Assembly: GCF_000719135.1 (NCBI RefSeq)
Contig: NZ_JOEK01000013.1
Coordinates: 124,001-188,000, forward strand
Length of the DNA stretch: 64,000 nucleotides
Source: Streptomyces avicenniae
Lineage (GTDB): Bacteria; Actinomycetota; Actinomycetes; Streptomycetales; Streptomycetaceae
Direction of reading: 5' to 3'
Below, in pieces: positions 18,343-26,596 of the stretch. The notes below the pieces were generated by a model that was given only the letters and a program-made list of their open reading frames with translations, had not been told where the DNA came from and searched no databases. The position numbers were made by a program, and so were the translations under genes. Within the stretch, counting starts at the first letter, position 1. Every line of letters starts with the position of its first letter.

Positions 18343-19137
18343 TCAGCGGCCCTCGAAGCGTGGCGTCCCCTTCCGGAGGAACGCCTCGACGGCCGCCCGG
18401 TGGTCGGCCGAGGCCCCGGCCTCCCGCTGGAGCTCCGCCTCAAGCGCCAGGGTCTCGTCCAGCGTGTGCGCCGCGCCGAAGGCCAGGGACCGCTTCAGCG
18501 CCGCGTAGGCGAGCGTCGGCCCGGCCGCGAGAGCGCGCGCCAGCTCGCGCGCGGTCGCCGCCAGCGCGTCGTCCGGCACGACACGCTGCACGAGGCCGAG
18601 CCGTTCCGCCTCCTCGGCGCCGATCCGGCGCGGGCACAGCAGCAGCTCGGCGGCCCGGCCCGCGCCCACGGCGCGTGGCAGCGTCCAGGACAGCCCGGAG
18701 TCCGCCGTCAGGCCGATCCCGGCGAACGCGGTGTGAAATGACGCACTCAGGCCCGCCACGCGCAGGTCGGCCGCGAGGGCGAGACCGAGCCCCGCTCCGG
18801 CGGCGGCGCCCTGGACGGCGGCGACGACCGGTTTGGGCATCGCGGCGATCTCCCGGACGATCGGCCCGTAGTGGCGCGCCACGGTGGCCATGGCGTCCCC
18901 CGGCTCCGCCTCCCCGGCGAGGGCCGCGCGGTGCTCCGCGAGATCCTGTCCGACGCAGAACGCACGGCCGCCCGCCGTCAGGAGAACCGCCCGTACCGCG
19001 GAATCCGCCGCCGCCTCGCGCAGCGCCGCCAGGAGTGCTTCCTTGGCCGCGACATTCAGGGCATTCAGCTGCGCCGGTCGATTCAGCGTGATCGTCGCAA
19101 GACTCTCGGTCACTTCCCGCAGCACCGTGTCGTCCAT
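18343..19137 (-). CDS. Enoyl-CoA hydratase/isomerase family protein
   Basis: 264-residue crotonase-fold enzyme, probably in fatty-acid or phenylacetate catabolism. The oxyanion-hole segments are GRAFCVGQDL and the later AAAGAGLGLALAADLR. The C-terminal helix carries AFLRKGTPRFEGR. The catalytic Glu positions of true hydratases are not obvious (GIGLTADSGLSWTLPRAVG). That TADSG pattern resembles PaaG-type 1,2-epoxyphenylacetyl-CoA isomerases. ATG at 19137 gives the typical length; an upstream ATG at 19149 adds four residues. It diverges from the DUF3117 gene. Confidence 0.88.
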   Translation of the reverse strand: MDDTVLREVTESLATITLNRPAQLNALNVAAKEALLAALREAAADSAVRAVLLTAGGRAFCVGQDLAEHRAALAGEAEPGDAMATVARHYGPIVREIAAMPKPVVAAVQGAAAGAGLGLALAADLRVAGLSASFHTAFAGIGLTADSGLSWTLPRAVGAGRAAELLLCPRRIGAEEAERLGLVQRVVPDDALAATARELARALAAGPTLAYAALKRSLAFGAAHTLDETLALEAELQREAGASADHRAAVEAFLRKGTPRFEGR

Positions 19138-19258
19138 GTCTTTCAGCATGGCGCAGACATCGGGGGTATCGCGGTCAATCGCCGTATTGAGTGGTTTTGC
19201 GCGTACGCGTTGCCGAAGGGATACCGGCCGATGTTGGTCAGGGGGACGTTCCATGCGG

Positions 19259-19264
19259 GATAAT
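19259..19264 (+). promoter_or_regulatory. Candidate -10 element (GATAAT) for the DUF3117 gene
   Basis: GATAAT differs from TATAAT at one base and lies 92 bases before the start, in a noticeably AT-richer divergent region. TTGGTC 19 bases upstream is a possible -35. Confidence 0.45.
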
Positions 19265-19356
19265 GACCTGGAGCAATGTGTTCGACGCCGGTGTCCGTTG
19301 GCTTCTCGTCCAAGGGGCGCCGGTGGAGACGGGCTGGTTCAGGAAGGGGAACGAGC

Positions 19357-19524
19357 ATGGCGGCCATGAAGCCGCGGACGGGCGATGGTCCGCTTGAGGT
19401 GACCAAGGAGGGGCGGGGCATCATCATGCGCGTTCCGCTCGAAGGCGGTGGCCGACTCGTTGTCGAGCTGACCCCGGACGAAGCGGTCGCCCTTGACGAG
19501 GAACTCAAGAAGGTGACCGGCTGA
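19357..19524 (+). CDS. DUF3117 family protein, 55 residues
   Basis: Very highly conserved small actinobacterial protein of unknown function (orthologue of Rv1211, by memory). The sequence begins MAAMKPRTGDGPLEVTKEGR and ends with the acidic helix TPDEAVALDEELKKV; it looks like a small beta-rich fold with one helix. AGGAAGGG lies upstream of the ATG. The gene is monocistronic, with its own candidate -10 box and a strong terminator downstream. Confidence 0.93.
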   Translation: MAAMKPRTGDGPLEVTKEGRGIIMRVPLEGGGRLVVELTPDEAVALDEELKKVTG

Positions 19525-19602
19525 GCCCCGGTGCTCGGCCGTTCTTTATATCTCCTTGTATCAGCGTTTTACCGCTTCACCGTTCCACCGTCGTATTCCT
19601 TC

Positions 19603-19634
19603 GGCGCTGCCCCGGCCTGGTCCGGGGCAGCGCC
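19603..19634. terminator. 13-bp perfect hairpin between DUF3117 gene and O-methyltransferase gene
   Basis: Arms 19603-19615 and 19622-19634 pair perfectly with a 6-base loop, between convergent genes. It is preceded on the + strand by an unusually AT-rich patch (19540-19570). Confidence 0.85.
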
Positions 19635-19661
19635 GTCTCGGCGTCGGGGCGCCGCCGCGGC

Positions 19662-20312
19662 TCACACGCGCGTGGCGCACAGCAGGCCGTCGCCGACCGG
19701 CAGCAGCGCCGGGACGAGTTCCCGGCTCTCCCTGACGGTGCGCAGCAGCTCGCGGATCCTGCGGACCTCCGTGGGCTGGGCCGCCGAGTCCACGGTGCGT
19801 CCCCCGGCGAACATCCCGGCGAAGCAGAGCAGCCCGCCGGGCCGCAGGAGCCGCAACGATTCTGCGAGGCATTCCAGGCATTCGAGCCGGTCGCCGTCGA
19901 AGAAGACGAGGTCGTAGCCGCCGTCGGCGAGCCGGGGCAGGACGTCCAGCGCGTGCCCGGGGATGAAGCGGGCCCGGTTGGCGGCGAAGCCCGCGGACCT
20001 GAACGCCTGCCGGGCGAACTGCTGCCGTTCCGGCTCGATGTCCACGGTGGTGAGCACCCCGTCGGGGCGCATGCCGTGCAGCAGGTACAGGCCGGAGACG
20101 CCGGTGCCCGTGCCGATCTCCGCCACCGCGCGGGCGCCCGCCGTCGAGGCGAGCAGTCGCAGGGTGTCGCCGGTCCCGGGGGACACCGCGCGTACGCCTG
20201 CCTCCCGTGCCCGTTCGCGGGCCCAGCGCAGGGCCGTTCCCCCGGCGCTGTCGGCGTCAGGTTCGCCATACGCCTCGGCGAACGCCCAGCTCCTCAGCCG
20301 GTTGCCGGTAAT
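19662..20312 (-). CDS. SAM-dependent O-methyltransferase (Rv1220c-like)
   Basis: Class I methyltransferase of the catechol-O-methyltransferase-like family; substrate unknown. SAM motif I AEIGTGTGVSGLYLL, motif II TTVDIEPE, then YDLVFFDGDRLE and a C-terminal AxLPVGDGLLCA strand. The start is unusual. No ATG or GTG with a ribosome-binding site exists in frame. AGGAG at 20319-20323 sits six bases before an ATT codon at 20312 (ITGNRLRSWAF), giving 216 residues, close to the length I recall for Rv1220c. The open frame continues to a TTG at 20432 without a ribosome-binding site. It is divergent from the sigma factor gene, as in M. tuberculosis. Confidence 0.85.
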   Translation of the reverse strand: MTGNRLRSWAFAEAYGEPDADSAGGTALRWARERAREAGVRAVSPGTGDTLRLLASTAGARAVAEIGTGTGVSGLYLLHGMRPDGVLTTVDIEPERQQFARQAFRSAGFAANRARFIPGHALDVLPRLADGGYDLVFFDGDRLECLECLAESLRLLRPGGLLCFAGMFAGGRTVDSAAQPTEVRRIRELLRTVRESRELVPALLPVGDGLLCATRV

Positions 20313-20476
20313 GACCCTCTCCTGTCCCCGTCTGTCACGCGGTTCGACTGTAGCGACTCCGGGCGGGAACAGGACGCCCGGACCGCTCGTTGGATCCACC
20401 GGACGGCCCGCGGACCCGATGCCCGCGGTCAAAGCCGGTCAAGAATGCTTATCCGGAGCTAACGGGCGAGGTGGCT

Positions 20477-21283
20477 ATGGTAGGGACTCCACTGGACACC
20501 ACCAGAGCCGACAGGGGAGGTGCGGCCACGTCCACGGGGCGGAGAGGGCTCAGGCGCTTTCTGCGGACGTCCGGCGGGCCGAATTCCGTGACAGACACCG
20601 CTGACGCAGATCGGGCGCACACCACCGCCGCCTTCACCGACGGCACCACCACCGCCGTCGCGACGTTCGGCGCGGGGCCCGAGGGTCAGAGCTGGGCACC
20701 GCCCAGCTGGGAGGAGATCGTCAGCACCCACAGCACCCGCGTCTACCGGCTGGCCTACCGCCTCACCGGCAACCAGCACGACGCAGAGGACCTCACCCAG
20801 GAGGTCTTCGTCCGGGTGTTCCGTTCGCTGTCCACCTACACGCCGGGCACCTTCGAGGGCTGGCTCCACCGCATCACCACCAACCTGTTCCTCGACTCGG
20901 TCCGCCGCAAGCAGCGCATCAGGTTCGACGCCCTGGGGGAGGACGCGGCCGAGCGGCTGGCCAGCCGTGAGCCCACCCCCCAGCAGCACTTCAACGACAC
21001 CCACTTCGACGCCGACATCCAGCAGGCGCTCGACACCCTGCCGCCCGACTTCCGCGCCGCCGTGGTCCTGTGCGACATCGAGGGCCTGAGCTACGAGGAG
21101 ATCGCCACCACGCTCGGCGTCAAGCTGGGCACCGTCCGCAGCCGTATCCACCGGGGCCGCTCACACCTGCGCAAGGCCCTGCCGCACCGCTCCCCCCGTG
21201 GCCGCGCGGACGCCGACGCGCAGCCGGCGGACGAGTCCGTCCTCGCCGTCGCGCCCGCCGGGCCGGAAAGCGGGGCGGTATGA
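20477..21283 (+). CDS. sigE: ECF RNA polymerase sigma factor, SigE type
   Basis: 268-residue extracytoplasmic-function sigma factor. Region 2 shows [22 protein letters not shown] with the core-binding [10 protein letters not shown]; region 4 has [25 protein letters not shown] (helix-turn-helix for the -35 box). A Gly/Thr-rich N-terminal extension of ~80 residues precedes region 2. ATG at 20477 has GAGGTGG six bases upstream, and [15 protein letters not shown] matches homologues I recall. It overlaps the anti-sigma gene (ATGA) and is followed by htrA and tatB, matching Rv1221-Rv1224. Orthology is to mycobacterial SigE; it is not the unrelated protein named SigE in S. coelicolor. Confidence 0.93.
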   Translation: MVGTPLDTTRADRGGAATSTGRRGLRRFLRTSGGPNSVTDTADADRAHTTAAFTDGTTTAVATFGAGPEGQSWAPPSWEEIVSTHSTRVYRLAYRLTGNQHDAEDLTQEVFVRVFRSLSTYTPGTFEGWLHRITTNLFLDSVRRKQRIRFDALGEDAAERLASREPTPQQHFNDTHFDADIQQALDTLPPDFRAAVVLCDIEGLSYEEIATTLGVKLGTVRSRIHRGRSHLRKALPHRSPRGRADADAQPADESVLAVAPAGPESGAV

Positions 21284-22200
21284 GCAGCCCTCCCGAGCAC
21301 GGCCCGGCCGACCGGCATCTCGGTGACAGGCTCGCCGCCCTGGTGGACGGCGAGCTGTCCCACGACAGCCGCGACCGCGTCCTCGCGCATCTGGCGACCT
21401 GTCCCGGCTGCAAGGCCGAGGCGGACGCCCAGCGCGCGCTGAAGTCCGCGTTCGCCAGCACCCCGCCGCCGGCCCCCTCCGCGGGCCTCCTGGCACGCCT
21501 CCAGGGCCTCCCCACGACGGCGTCGGCCCCCCCCGACGGGCCCGAAGGCCCGGACGCGGCGGGCCCCCTGGGGCGCGGCCTCGGCGGCCGGGCGCTGCCC
21601 GGCGGCGAGGAGCGCCCGCAGGCCGAGCGCGCCTTCGCCCTCGGGCTGCTGCCCGGCGGCAAGGACCGCGACTCGCTGCTCGCCCCCGCCACGCTCGACG
21701 CACAGCGCGGCTTCCGCATCCACGAGACGGCCCGCCCGCACCGCGGTCACCGGCTGGCCTTCGCCGCGGCGGGGGCGGTCTCCCTGGCCGCCTTCGCCAT
21801 CGGCGGCGCGCTCTCCGGCCTGGGCACCCCCTCCGGCGGGACCGGTTCTCCCGGCACCGTCGCCGCGGGCAACGGTGCCCCCGCCACCTCCTCCCTCCGC
21901 CCGGTGAGCGGCCGGTCCGACGAGGAGAGCCGCGGGCCCCGTTCCCAGCTCGCCGCGCTGAGCGGCTCGCTCGGTCCGGTCGCCCCGAGCGGCCAGCTGC
22001 CGCCGCCCGGCATGCCGTTCCTCGCCCCCGACCCGCTGAGCTACCCCGCCACGCCCTTCTCACCCGATCCGGTCGTCGTCCCCGCCGTCTCGCTGCTGAC
22101 CCTCGCCCCGCCGACGGCCCCGGCGTCCGACGGCACGTCCCCCACCCCGGCCCCCACCGCCCCGCCGTCCGTCACCGACGGAGCCGTGAGCCCGCGCTGA
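21280..22200 (+). CDS. rseA: Membrane-anchored zinc anti-sigma factor (RseA-like)
   Basis: 306 residues. The N-terminal ZAS domain has the HxxxCxxC motif (H37, C41, C44 in HLATCPGC) preceded by [14 protein letters not shown], which holds the sigma factor inactive. A variable Pro/Gly-rich region follows. A membrane helix lies near residues 151-173 ([21 protein letters not shown]), with a Pro/Ser/Thr-rich extracellular tail. It overlaps the sigma gene by ATGA, so the pair is made in step. Redox release of zinc, regulated proteolysis by the neighbouring HtrA, or kinase control (reported for M. tuberculosis RseA) are all possible. Confidence 0.9.
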   Translation: MSSPPEHGPADRHLGDRLAALVDGELSHDSRDRVLAHLATCPGCKAEADAQRALKSAFASTPPPAPSAGLLARLQGLPTTASAPPDGPEGPDAAGPLGRGLGGRALPGGEERPQAERAFALGLLPGGKDRDSLLAPATLDAQRGFRIHETARPHRGHRLAFAAAGAVSLAAFAIGGALSGLGTPSGGTGSPGTVAAGNGAPATSSLRPVSGRSDEESRGPRSQLAALSGSLGPVAPSGQLPPPGMPFLAPDPLSYPATPFSPDPVVVPAVSLLTLAPPTAPASDGTSPTPAPTAPPSVTDGAVSPR

Positions 22201-22284
22201 TCCCGGCCGCCTCACCTGGTTCAATGCCTAGGGGGAACGGGGCACGGGGGATTCGGACGGCTCGTCACACGATGGGGACACGCC

Positions 22285-23763
22285 ATGGACAAGGGAAACA
22301 GCCTTCCCGGCCACCAGGCCGACTCCCAACTGCCACCGGGGCCGCCTGAGCGGCCCGAACAGCCGAAGGGCGTCGCCCCCGAGCCGGACGACCACCCGGG
22401 CCACGACCCGTACGGCACCCCGCCCTACGGCCAGCCGGGCCCGTGGGCCCCCGCGCCCCCGGTCCAGCGGCCCGAGCCCACGCCACCGGCCGGGACCAGC
22501 GTCGGCACGCCACCGGCGGGACCGCCCTCGGGCGAGACCGTCCTGCCGGGCCCCCCGCCGCAGCCCCCGCGCTACGACCCCTGGGCCGCACGGAGCCCCT
22601 GGGCGGCCCCCGCGCCGCCCGGCGTCCCGCCGGCGGACGACACCACGGACACCCCGCCGCGCCCCGGCGCGCGCCGCCTGGTCGCGGGCGCCACGCTGCT
22701 CGCGCTGCTGGCGGGCGTCCTGGGCGGCGTCATCGGCGTCTACCTGGAACGGAACGGCGCGTTCAGCGACGTCCACCTCTCCAGGACGGCGGGCCAGGAC
22801 AGCGCCCCCGAGCCGGGCAGCATCGCCGGGATCGCCAACGCCGTGCTGCCCGCCGTCGTCACCCTCCACGTCTCGGGCACCGACTCCGGCGCCACCGGCA
22901 CCGGCTTCGTCCTCGACGACGAGGGCCACATCCTCACCAACGCGCACGTCGTGCGCCCGGCCGGTGAGGGCGGCGCCATACAGGTCATGTTCGCGGGCGG
23001 CGAGACGGCGCGCGCCGAGGTCGTCGGGCAGGACGCGGGCTACGACCTGGCCGTCGTCAAGGTCTCGGGCGTGACCGGCCTCACGCCCGTCGAGCTGGGG
23101 GACTCCGACACCGTCCGCGTCGGCGACCCCGTCGTCGCCATCGGCGCGCCCTTCGACCTCGCGGGGACCGTCACCTCCGGCATCATCAGCGCCACCGAGC
23201 GCCCCATCACCGCGGGCGGCGAGGAGGCGGACGGCTCCGACATCAGCTACGTCAACGCGCTCCAGACCGACGCCCCCATCAATCCGGGGAACTCGGGCGG
23301 GCCCCTGGTCGATCTCGACGGCCGCGTGATCGGTGTCAACAGCGCCATCCGCACCGGCGACTCGGGCGGCTTCGACGCCGGTGGCTCGGGCAGCGTCGGC
23401 CTCGGCTTCGCCATCCCCGTCAACCAGGCGGCCGACGTCGCCGAGCAGCTGATCAACACCGGGCGCGCGACCCATCCGGTCATCGGTGTGACCCTCGACA
23501 CCGGCTGGACGGGCGACGGCGCCCGGGTCGGCAGCTCCACCGGCGGCACGGCGGTCGAGCCGGGCAGCCCCGCCGACGCCGCGGGCATCAGGGAGGGCGA
23601 CGTCATCACGGCCGTGGACGGCGCCCAGGTCCGCAGCGCCGACGAGCTGATCGTCCGCATCCGCAGCCACCGCCCGGGCGACGAGCTGTCCCTGACCGTG
23701 GAGCGCGACGGCGAGGACGTGACGCTCACCGTGGTCCTGGGGGAGGCGGCGGGCGACGCGTGA
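22285..23763 (+). CDS. htrA: HtrA/DegP-family serine protease with PDZ domain
   Basis: 492 residues, membrane-anchored, protease domain outside. A Pro-rich cytoplasmic N-terminus (~125 residues) is followed by one membrane helix (LVAGATLLALLAGVLGGVIG). The trypsin-like domain has the triad His221 (ILTNAHVV), Asp254 (YDLAVVKV) and Ser337 (NPGNSGGPL). One C-terminal PDZ domain contains GIREGDVITAVDG. ATG at 22285 is supported by position; an 84-base gap separates it from the anti-sigma gene. It probably degrades misfolded exported proteins and may act on the anti-sigma factor. Confidence 0.95.
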   Translation: MDKGNSLPGHQADSQLPPGPPERPEQPKGVAPEPDDHPGHDPYGTPPYGQPGPWAPAPPVQRPEPTPPAGTSVGTPPAGPPSGETVLPGPPPQPPRYDPWAARSPWAAPAPPGVPPADDTTDTPPRPGARRLVAGATLLALLAGVLGGVIGVYLERNGAFSDVHLSRTAGQDSAPEPGSIAGIANAVLPAVVTLHVSGTDSGATGTGFVLDDEGHILTNAHVVRPAGEGGAIQVMFAGGETARAEVVGQDAGYDLAVVKVSGVTGLTPVELGDSDTVRVGDPVVAIGAPFDLAGTVTSGIISATERPITAGGEEADGSDISYVNALQTDAPINPGNSGGPLVDLDGRVIGVNSAIRTGDSGGFDAGGSGSVGLGFAIPVNQAADVAEQLINTGRATHPVIGVTLDTGWTGDGARVGSSTGGTAVEPGSPADAAGIREGDVITAVDGAQVRSADELIVRIRSHRPGDELSLTVERDGEDVTLTVVLGEAAGDA

Positions 23764-23883
23764 GGCGGCCCGTGCCACGCGCGGACCCGCATCGTTTACC
23801 CGCTCGTGGCTCCCCGCCTCTCCCATACGCCCCCCTGGGCGGGTACCGTTTTGTGACAACCGCGCGCGCGAGGGAGCTGACAG

Positions 23884-24366
23884 GTGTTCTTCGATATTGG
23901 GTCCCTGGAGTTCATCGTGCTCCTGGTGCTGGCGATCCTGGTCTTCGGGCCGGAGAAGCTGCCCAAGATGATCCAGGAGGCCGCCGCCTTCATCCGCAAG
24001 ATCCGCGAGTTCTCCGACACCGCGAAGCGCGACATCCGCTCCGAGCTGGGCCCGGAGTTCAAGGACTTCGACTTCGAGGACCTGAACCCGCGCACCTTCG
24101 CGAAGAAGCACCTCCTCGACAACGACGACCTGGGCCTGCGCGAGCTGGGCACGAGCCTCGACATGCGCAAGGAGCTGTCCGACGTCGCCGACGCGGTGAA
24201 CAGCCGCCCGGACGGTCCCGACCTGACGAAGCCCTCGGACACCGCCGCCGCCCGCCCGGCCGCCGGACCCGTCAGCCTCGCCAAGGACACCGACGTCAAG
24301 CCCGTCGTGCCGCCCCCGGCGACCTCCCCCGCGGAGCGCAGCCCGTACGACGCCGACGCGACCTGA
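23884..24366 (+). CDS. tatB: Sec-independent protein translocase subunit TatB
   Basis: 160-residue component of the twin-arginine export receptor. A single N-terminal helix (VFFDIGSLEFIVLLVLAILVFGPEKLP) contains the conserved Glu and the FGPxKLP hinge. An amphipathic helix (KMIQEAAAFIRKIREFSDTAK) and a polar tail follow. GTG at 23884 starts directly at the helix, as in the family. Its position after htrA matches Rv1224. A Tat substrate (the 5'-nucleotidase-family protein) is encoded 7 kb downstream. tatA and tatC are not in the window. Confidence 0.94.
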   Translation: MFFDIGSLEFIVLLVLAILVFGPEKLPKMIQEAAAFIRKIREFSDTAKRDIRSELGPEFKDFDFEDLNPRTFAKKHLLDNDDLGLRELGTSLDMRKELSDVADAVNSRPDGPDLTKPSDTAAARPAAGPVSLAKDTDVKPVVPPPATSPAERSPYDADAT

Positions 24367-24549
24367 CGCGGGGCGCCGAACCGGCCCGGAGGGCGCCCGC
24401 CCGACGCCACCTGAGTGGAATCACACCCGCGCGCGGGCACATGACGCCACCCGGTCTTCCGGCATGCCCGACAGCTCCGATGCGGATGGCTATCCTCCCT
24501 ATGTCCGGGGTGTGCCCAGGACGAGGGCAATGAGGAGGCGTCGCGTTAC

Positions 24550-25254
24550 ATGGAGACGACCAGTCGAGCCGAACCGCAGGACGCCACGGGTGGTGGCGAC
24601 GACACCGGGGGACAAGGCGCGGCGCAGGGGGTGCCCGGGGCGCGGCGCGCGGTGGAGGGCTATCTGCTGGCCCAGTTCCCCTGGTACGGGCTGGACGAGG
24701 CGTTCACCGGACCGCGCTGGCTCATGCAGGTCGGCATGGCCGCCGACGGCGCCGTCGAGCACGGCTCCACCGGGCACGGCGACGAGCCCTCGCTCCGCGG
24801 CGAGCTGGGCGGCGAGGCCGACCAGCGCTTCACCGTCGTCGTGACGGTCGCGAGCCGCCCGGGACGCCGCAGCCCGGACGGCAGCGGCATGCTGGAGGCC
24901 ACCTCGGTCTCCTCCGCCGCCTGGCTCGCGGGCTCAGGACTGCTGTCGTGCACCTGGCCCGCCCAGATGGAACGCGCGCTGCGCCAGGACTGGCTCGAAC
25001 AGCAGACGGCCATCGCGTGGGAGCTGGCCGACGACCTCGACGGCGGCGGCTGGTCCACCCTGTCCCTGCCCGTGGACGGCATCCCCACCGACTTCCTCTA
25101 CCGCGAGTCCGAGTACGGCTGGGTCCTCGCCGGGGCGGCCCAGCACGGCGTCCACATCGGCGCGTACGGCCGCGGCATGAGCGCCTACGGCCTCGGCTTC
25201 GCCGTCGTCAAGGACATCGAGAGCTACGCGGAGCGCACCACCCCCACGCCCTGA
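24550..25254 (+). CDS. Conserved hypothetical protein, 234 residues
   Basis: Function unknown and no domain recognised. Soluble, slightly acidic. After a polar N-terminus (~30 residues) it has an alpha/beta look with conserved-looking segments GYLLAQFPWYGLDEAFTGPRW, TAIAWELADDLDGGGWSTLSL and VHIGAYGRGMSAYGLGF. No signal peptide or membrane helix. GAGGAGG lies 11 bases before the ATG, a somewhat long spacing. It lies between tatB and mrp; the convergent stop of mrp is 75 bases away, with a terminator between. I recall similar proteins at this site in other Streptomyces. Confidence 0.72.
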   Translation: METTSRAEPQDATGGGDDTGGQGAAQGVPGARRAVEGYLLAQFPWYGLDEAFTGPRWLMQVGMAADGAVEHGSTGHGDEPSLRGELGGEADQRFTVVVTVASRPGRRSPDGSGMLEATSVSSAAWLAGSGLLSCTWPAQMERALRQDWLEQQTAIAWELADDLDGGGWSTLSLPVDGIPTDFLYRESEYGWVLAGAAQHGVHIGAYGRGMSAYGLGFAVVKDIESYAERTTPTP

Positions 25255-25280
25255 CCCGCCCCCCGCGCGGGCCCGCGACC

Positions 25281-25304
25281 GCCGGGCCGGACCCCCGGCC
25301 CGGC
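25281..25304. terminator. 10-bp perfect hairpin between convergent genes
   Basis: Arms 25281-25290 and 25295-25304 with a 4-base loop, lying between the stops of the 234-residue protein gene and mrp. It probably serves both strands. Confidence 0.7.
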
Positions 25305-25329
25305 CCGCGTACGCCCTCCGGCGGGCCGG

Positions 25330-26481
25330 TCAGAGCCTGCCGCGCGGGGTCAGCCCCAGCGACATGCCCGCCAGCCCCCGCTGCCGTCCGCTCAGCGTGG
25401 ACGCCACCCGGCGCAGCGCCTCGGCGGCCGGGGAGCCGGGGTCGGCCAGCACGACGGGCGTCCCGTCGTCGCCGCCCTCGCGCAGCCGCACGTCGATCGG
25501 GACCGACCCGAGGACCGGCACCTCGGCGCCCGTGGCCCGCGTCAGCCCGTCGGCGACGCGCTGCCCGCCGCCCGTGCCGAAGACGTCCACCAGCTCGCCG
25601 CAGTGCGGGCAGGGCAGGCCCGCCATGTTCTCCACGACGCCGACGATCTTCTGGTGCGTCTGCACCGCGATCGAGCCCGCGCGCTCGGCGACCTCGGCCG
25701 CCGCCTGCTGCGGCGTCGTCACGACGAGGATCTCCGCGCCGGGCACCAGCTGCGCCACCGAGATGGCGATGTCGCCCGTCCCCGGGGGCAGGTCGAGCAG
25801 CAGCACGTCGAGGTCGCCCCAGTAGACGTCCGCCAGGAACTGCTGGAGCGCGCGGTGCAGCATCGGGCCGCGCCACACGACCGGGGCGTTGCCCGGCGTG
25901 AACATCCCGATGGAGATGACCTTCACGCCGTGGGCCGACGGGGGCATGATCATGTTCTCGACCTGGGTCGGCCGCGCGTCGGTGCCGAGCATGCGGGGCA
26001 CCGAGTGGCCGTAGATGTCGGCGTCCACGACGCCGACCTTCAGCCCGTCCGCGGCGAGGGCCGCCGCCAGGTTCACCGTCACGGAACTCTTGCCGACGCC
26101 GCCCTTGCCCGACGCGACGGCGTACACCCGCGTCAGCGAGCCGGGCTGGGCGAACGGGATCTCCCGCTCCGCCTTCCCGCCGCGCAGGGTCGTCGCCAGC
26201 TCCTTGCGCTGCTCGTCGCTCATCACGTCGAGATCGACCCGGACGTCCGTCACCCCGGGGACCGCGCGGACCGCCGCCGTGACGTCCGCGGTGATCGAGT
26301 CGCGCATCGGACAGCCCTGGATGGTCAGATACACGCCCACGGTGACGGTGCCGTCCGCCGCGATCTCCACCGACTTGACCATGCCGAGATCGGTGATGGG
26401 CCGGTGGATCTCCGGGTCGTTCACCCGCTGCAGCGCCGCCCGTACGGCGTCCTCGCCGACGAGGGAGGTATCGGTAGCCAT
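25330..26481 (-). CDS. mrp: Fe-S cluster carrier ATPase Mrp/ApbC
   Basis: 383-residue P-loop NTPase thought to carry and deliver Fe-S clusters. N-terminal MIP18/DUF59 domain (residues about 5-90, with GCPMRD containing its conserved Cys). Deviant Walker A GKGGVGKSS, switch II DLPPGTGDI, and the cluster-binding CxxC in GLPCPHCGE. ATG at 26481 starts MATDTSLVGEDAVRAALQRV, matching the family. It is divergent from a lipoprotein gene by 115 bases. Gene order relative to sigE-htrA-tatB matches Rv1229c. Confidence 0.94.
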   Translation of the reverse strand: MATDTSLVGEDAVRAALQRVNDPEIHRPITDLGMVKSVEIAADGTVTVGVYLTIQGCPMRDSITADVTAAVRAVPGVTDVRVDLDVMSDEQRKELATTLRGGKAEREIPFAQPGSLTRVYAVASGKGGVGKSSVTVNLAAALAADGLKVGVVDADIYGHSVPRMLGTDARPTQVENMIMPPSAHGVKVISIGMFTPGNAPVVWRGPMLHRALQQFLADVYWGDLDVLLLDLPPGTGDIAISVAQLVPGAEILVVTTPQQAAAEVAERAGSIAVQTHQKIVGVVENMAGLPCPHCGELVDVFGTGGGQRVADGLTRATGAEVPVLGSVPIDVRLREGGDDGTPVVLADPGSPAAEALRRVASTLSGRQRGLAGMSLGLTPRGRL

Positions 26482-26596
26482 GCCCCGATGGTACGGCGGC
26501 CGGAACTCCCCACGGCCATGGCCCTTTCCGGGCCGCGCGCCCTTGCCGGTACGCTGCGCCTCACCTGTCCGCGACCCCCGGCGAGAGGCAGCCCTC

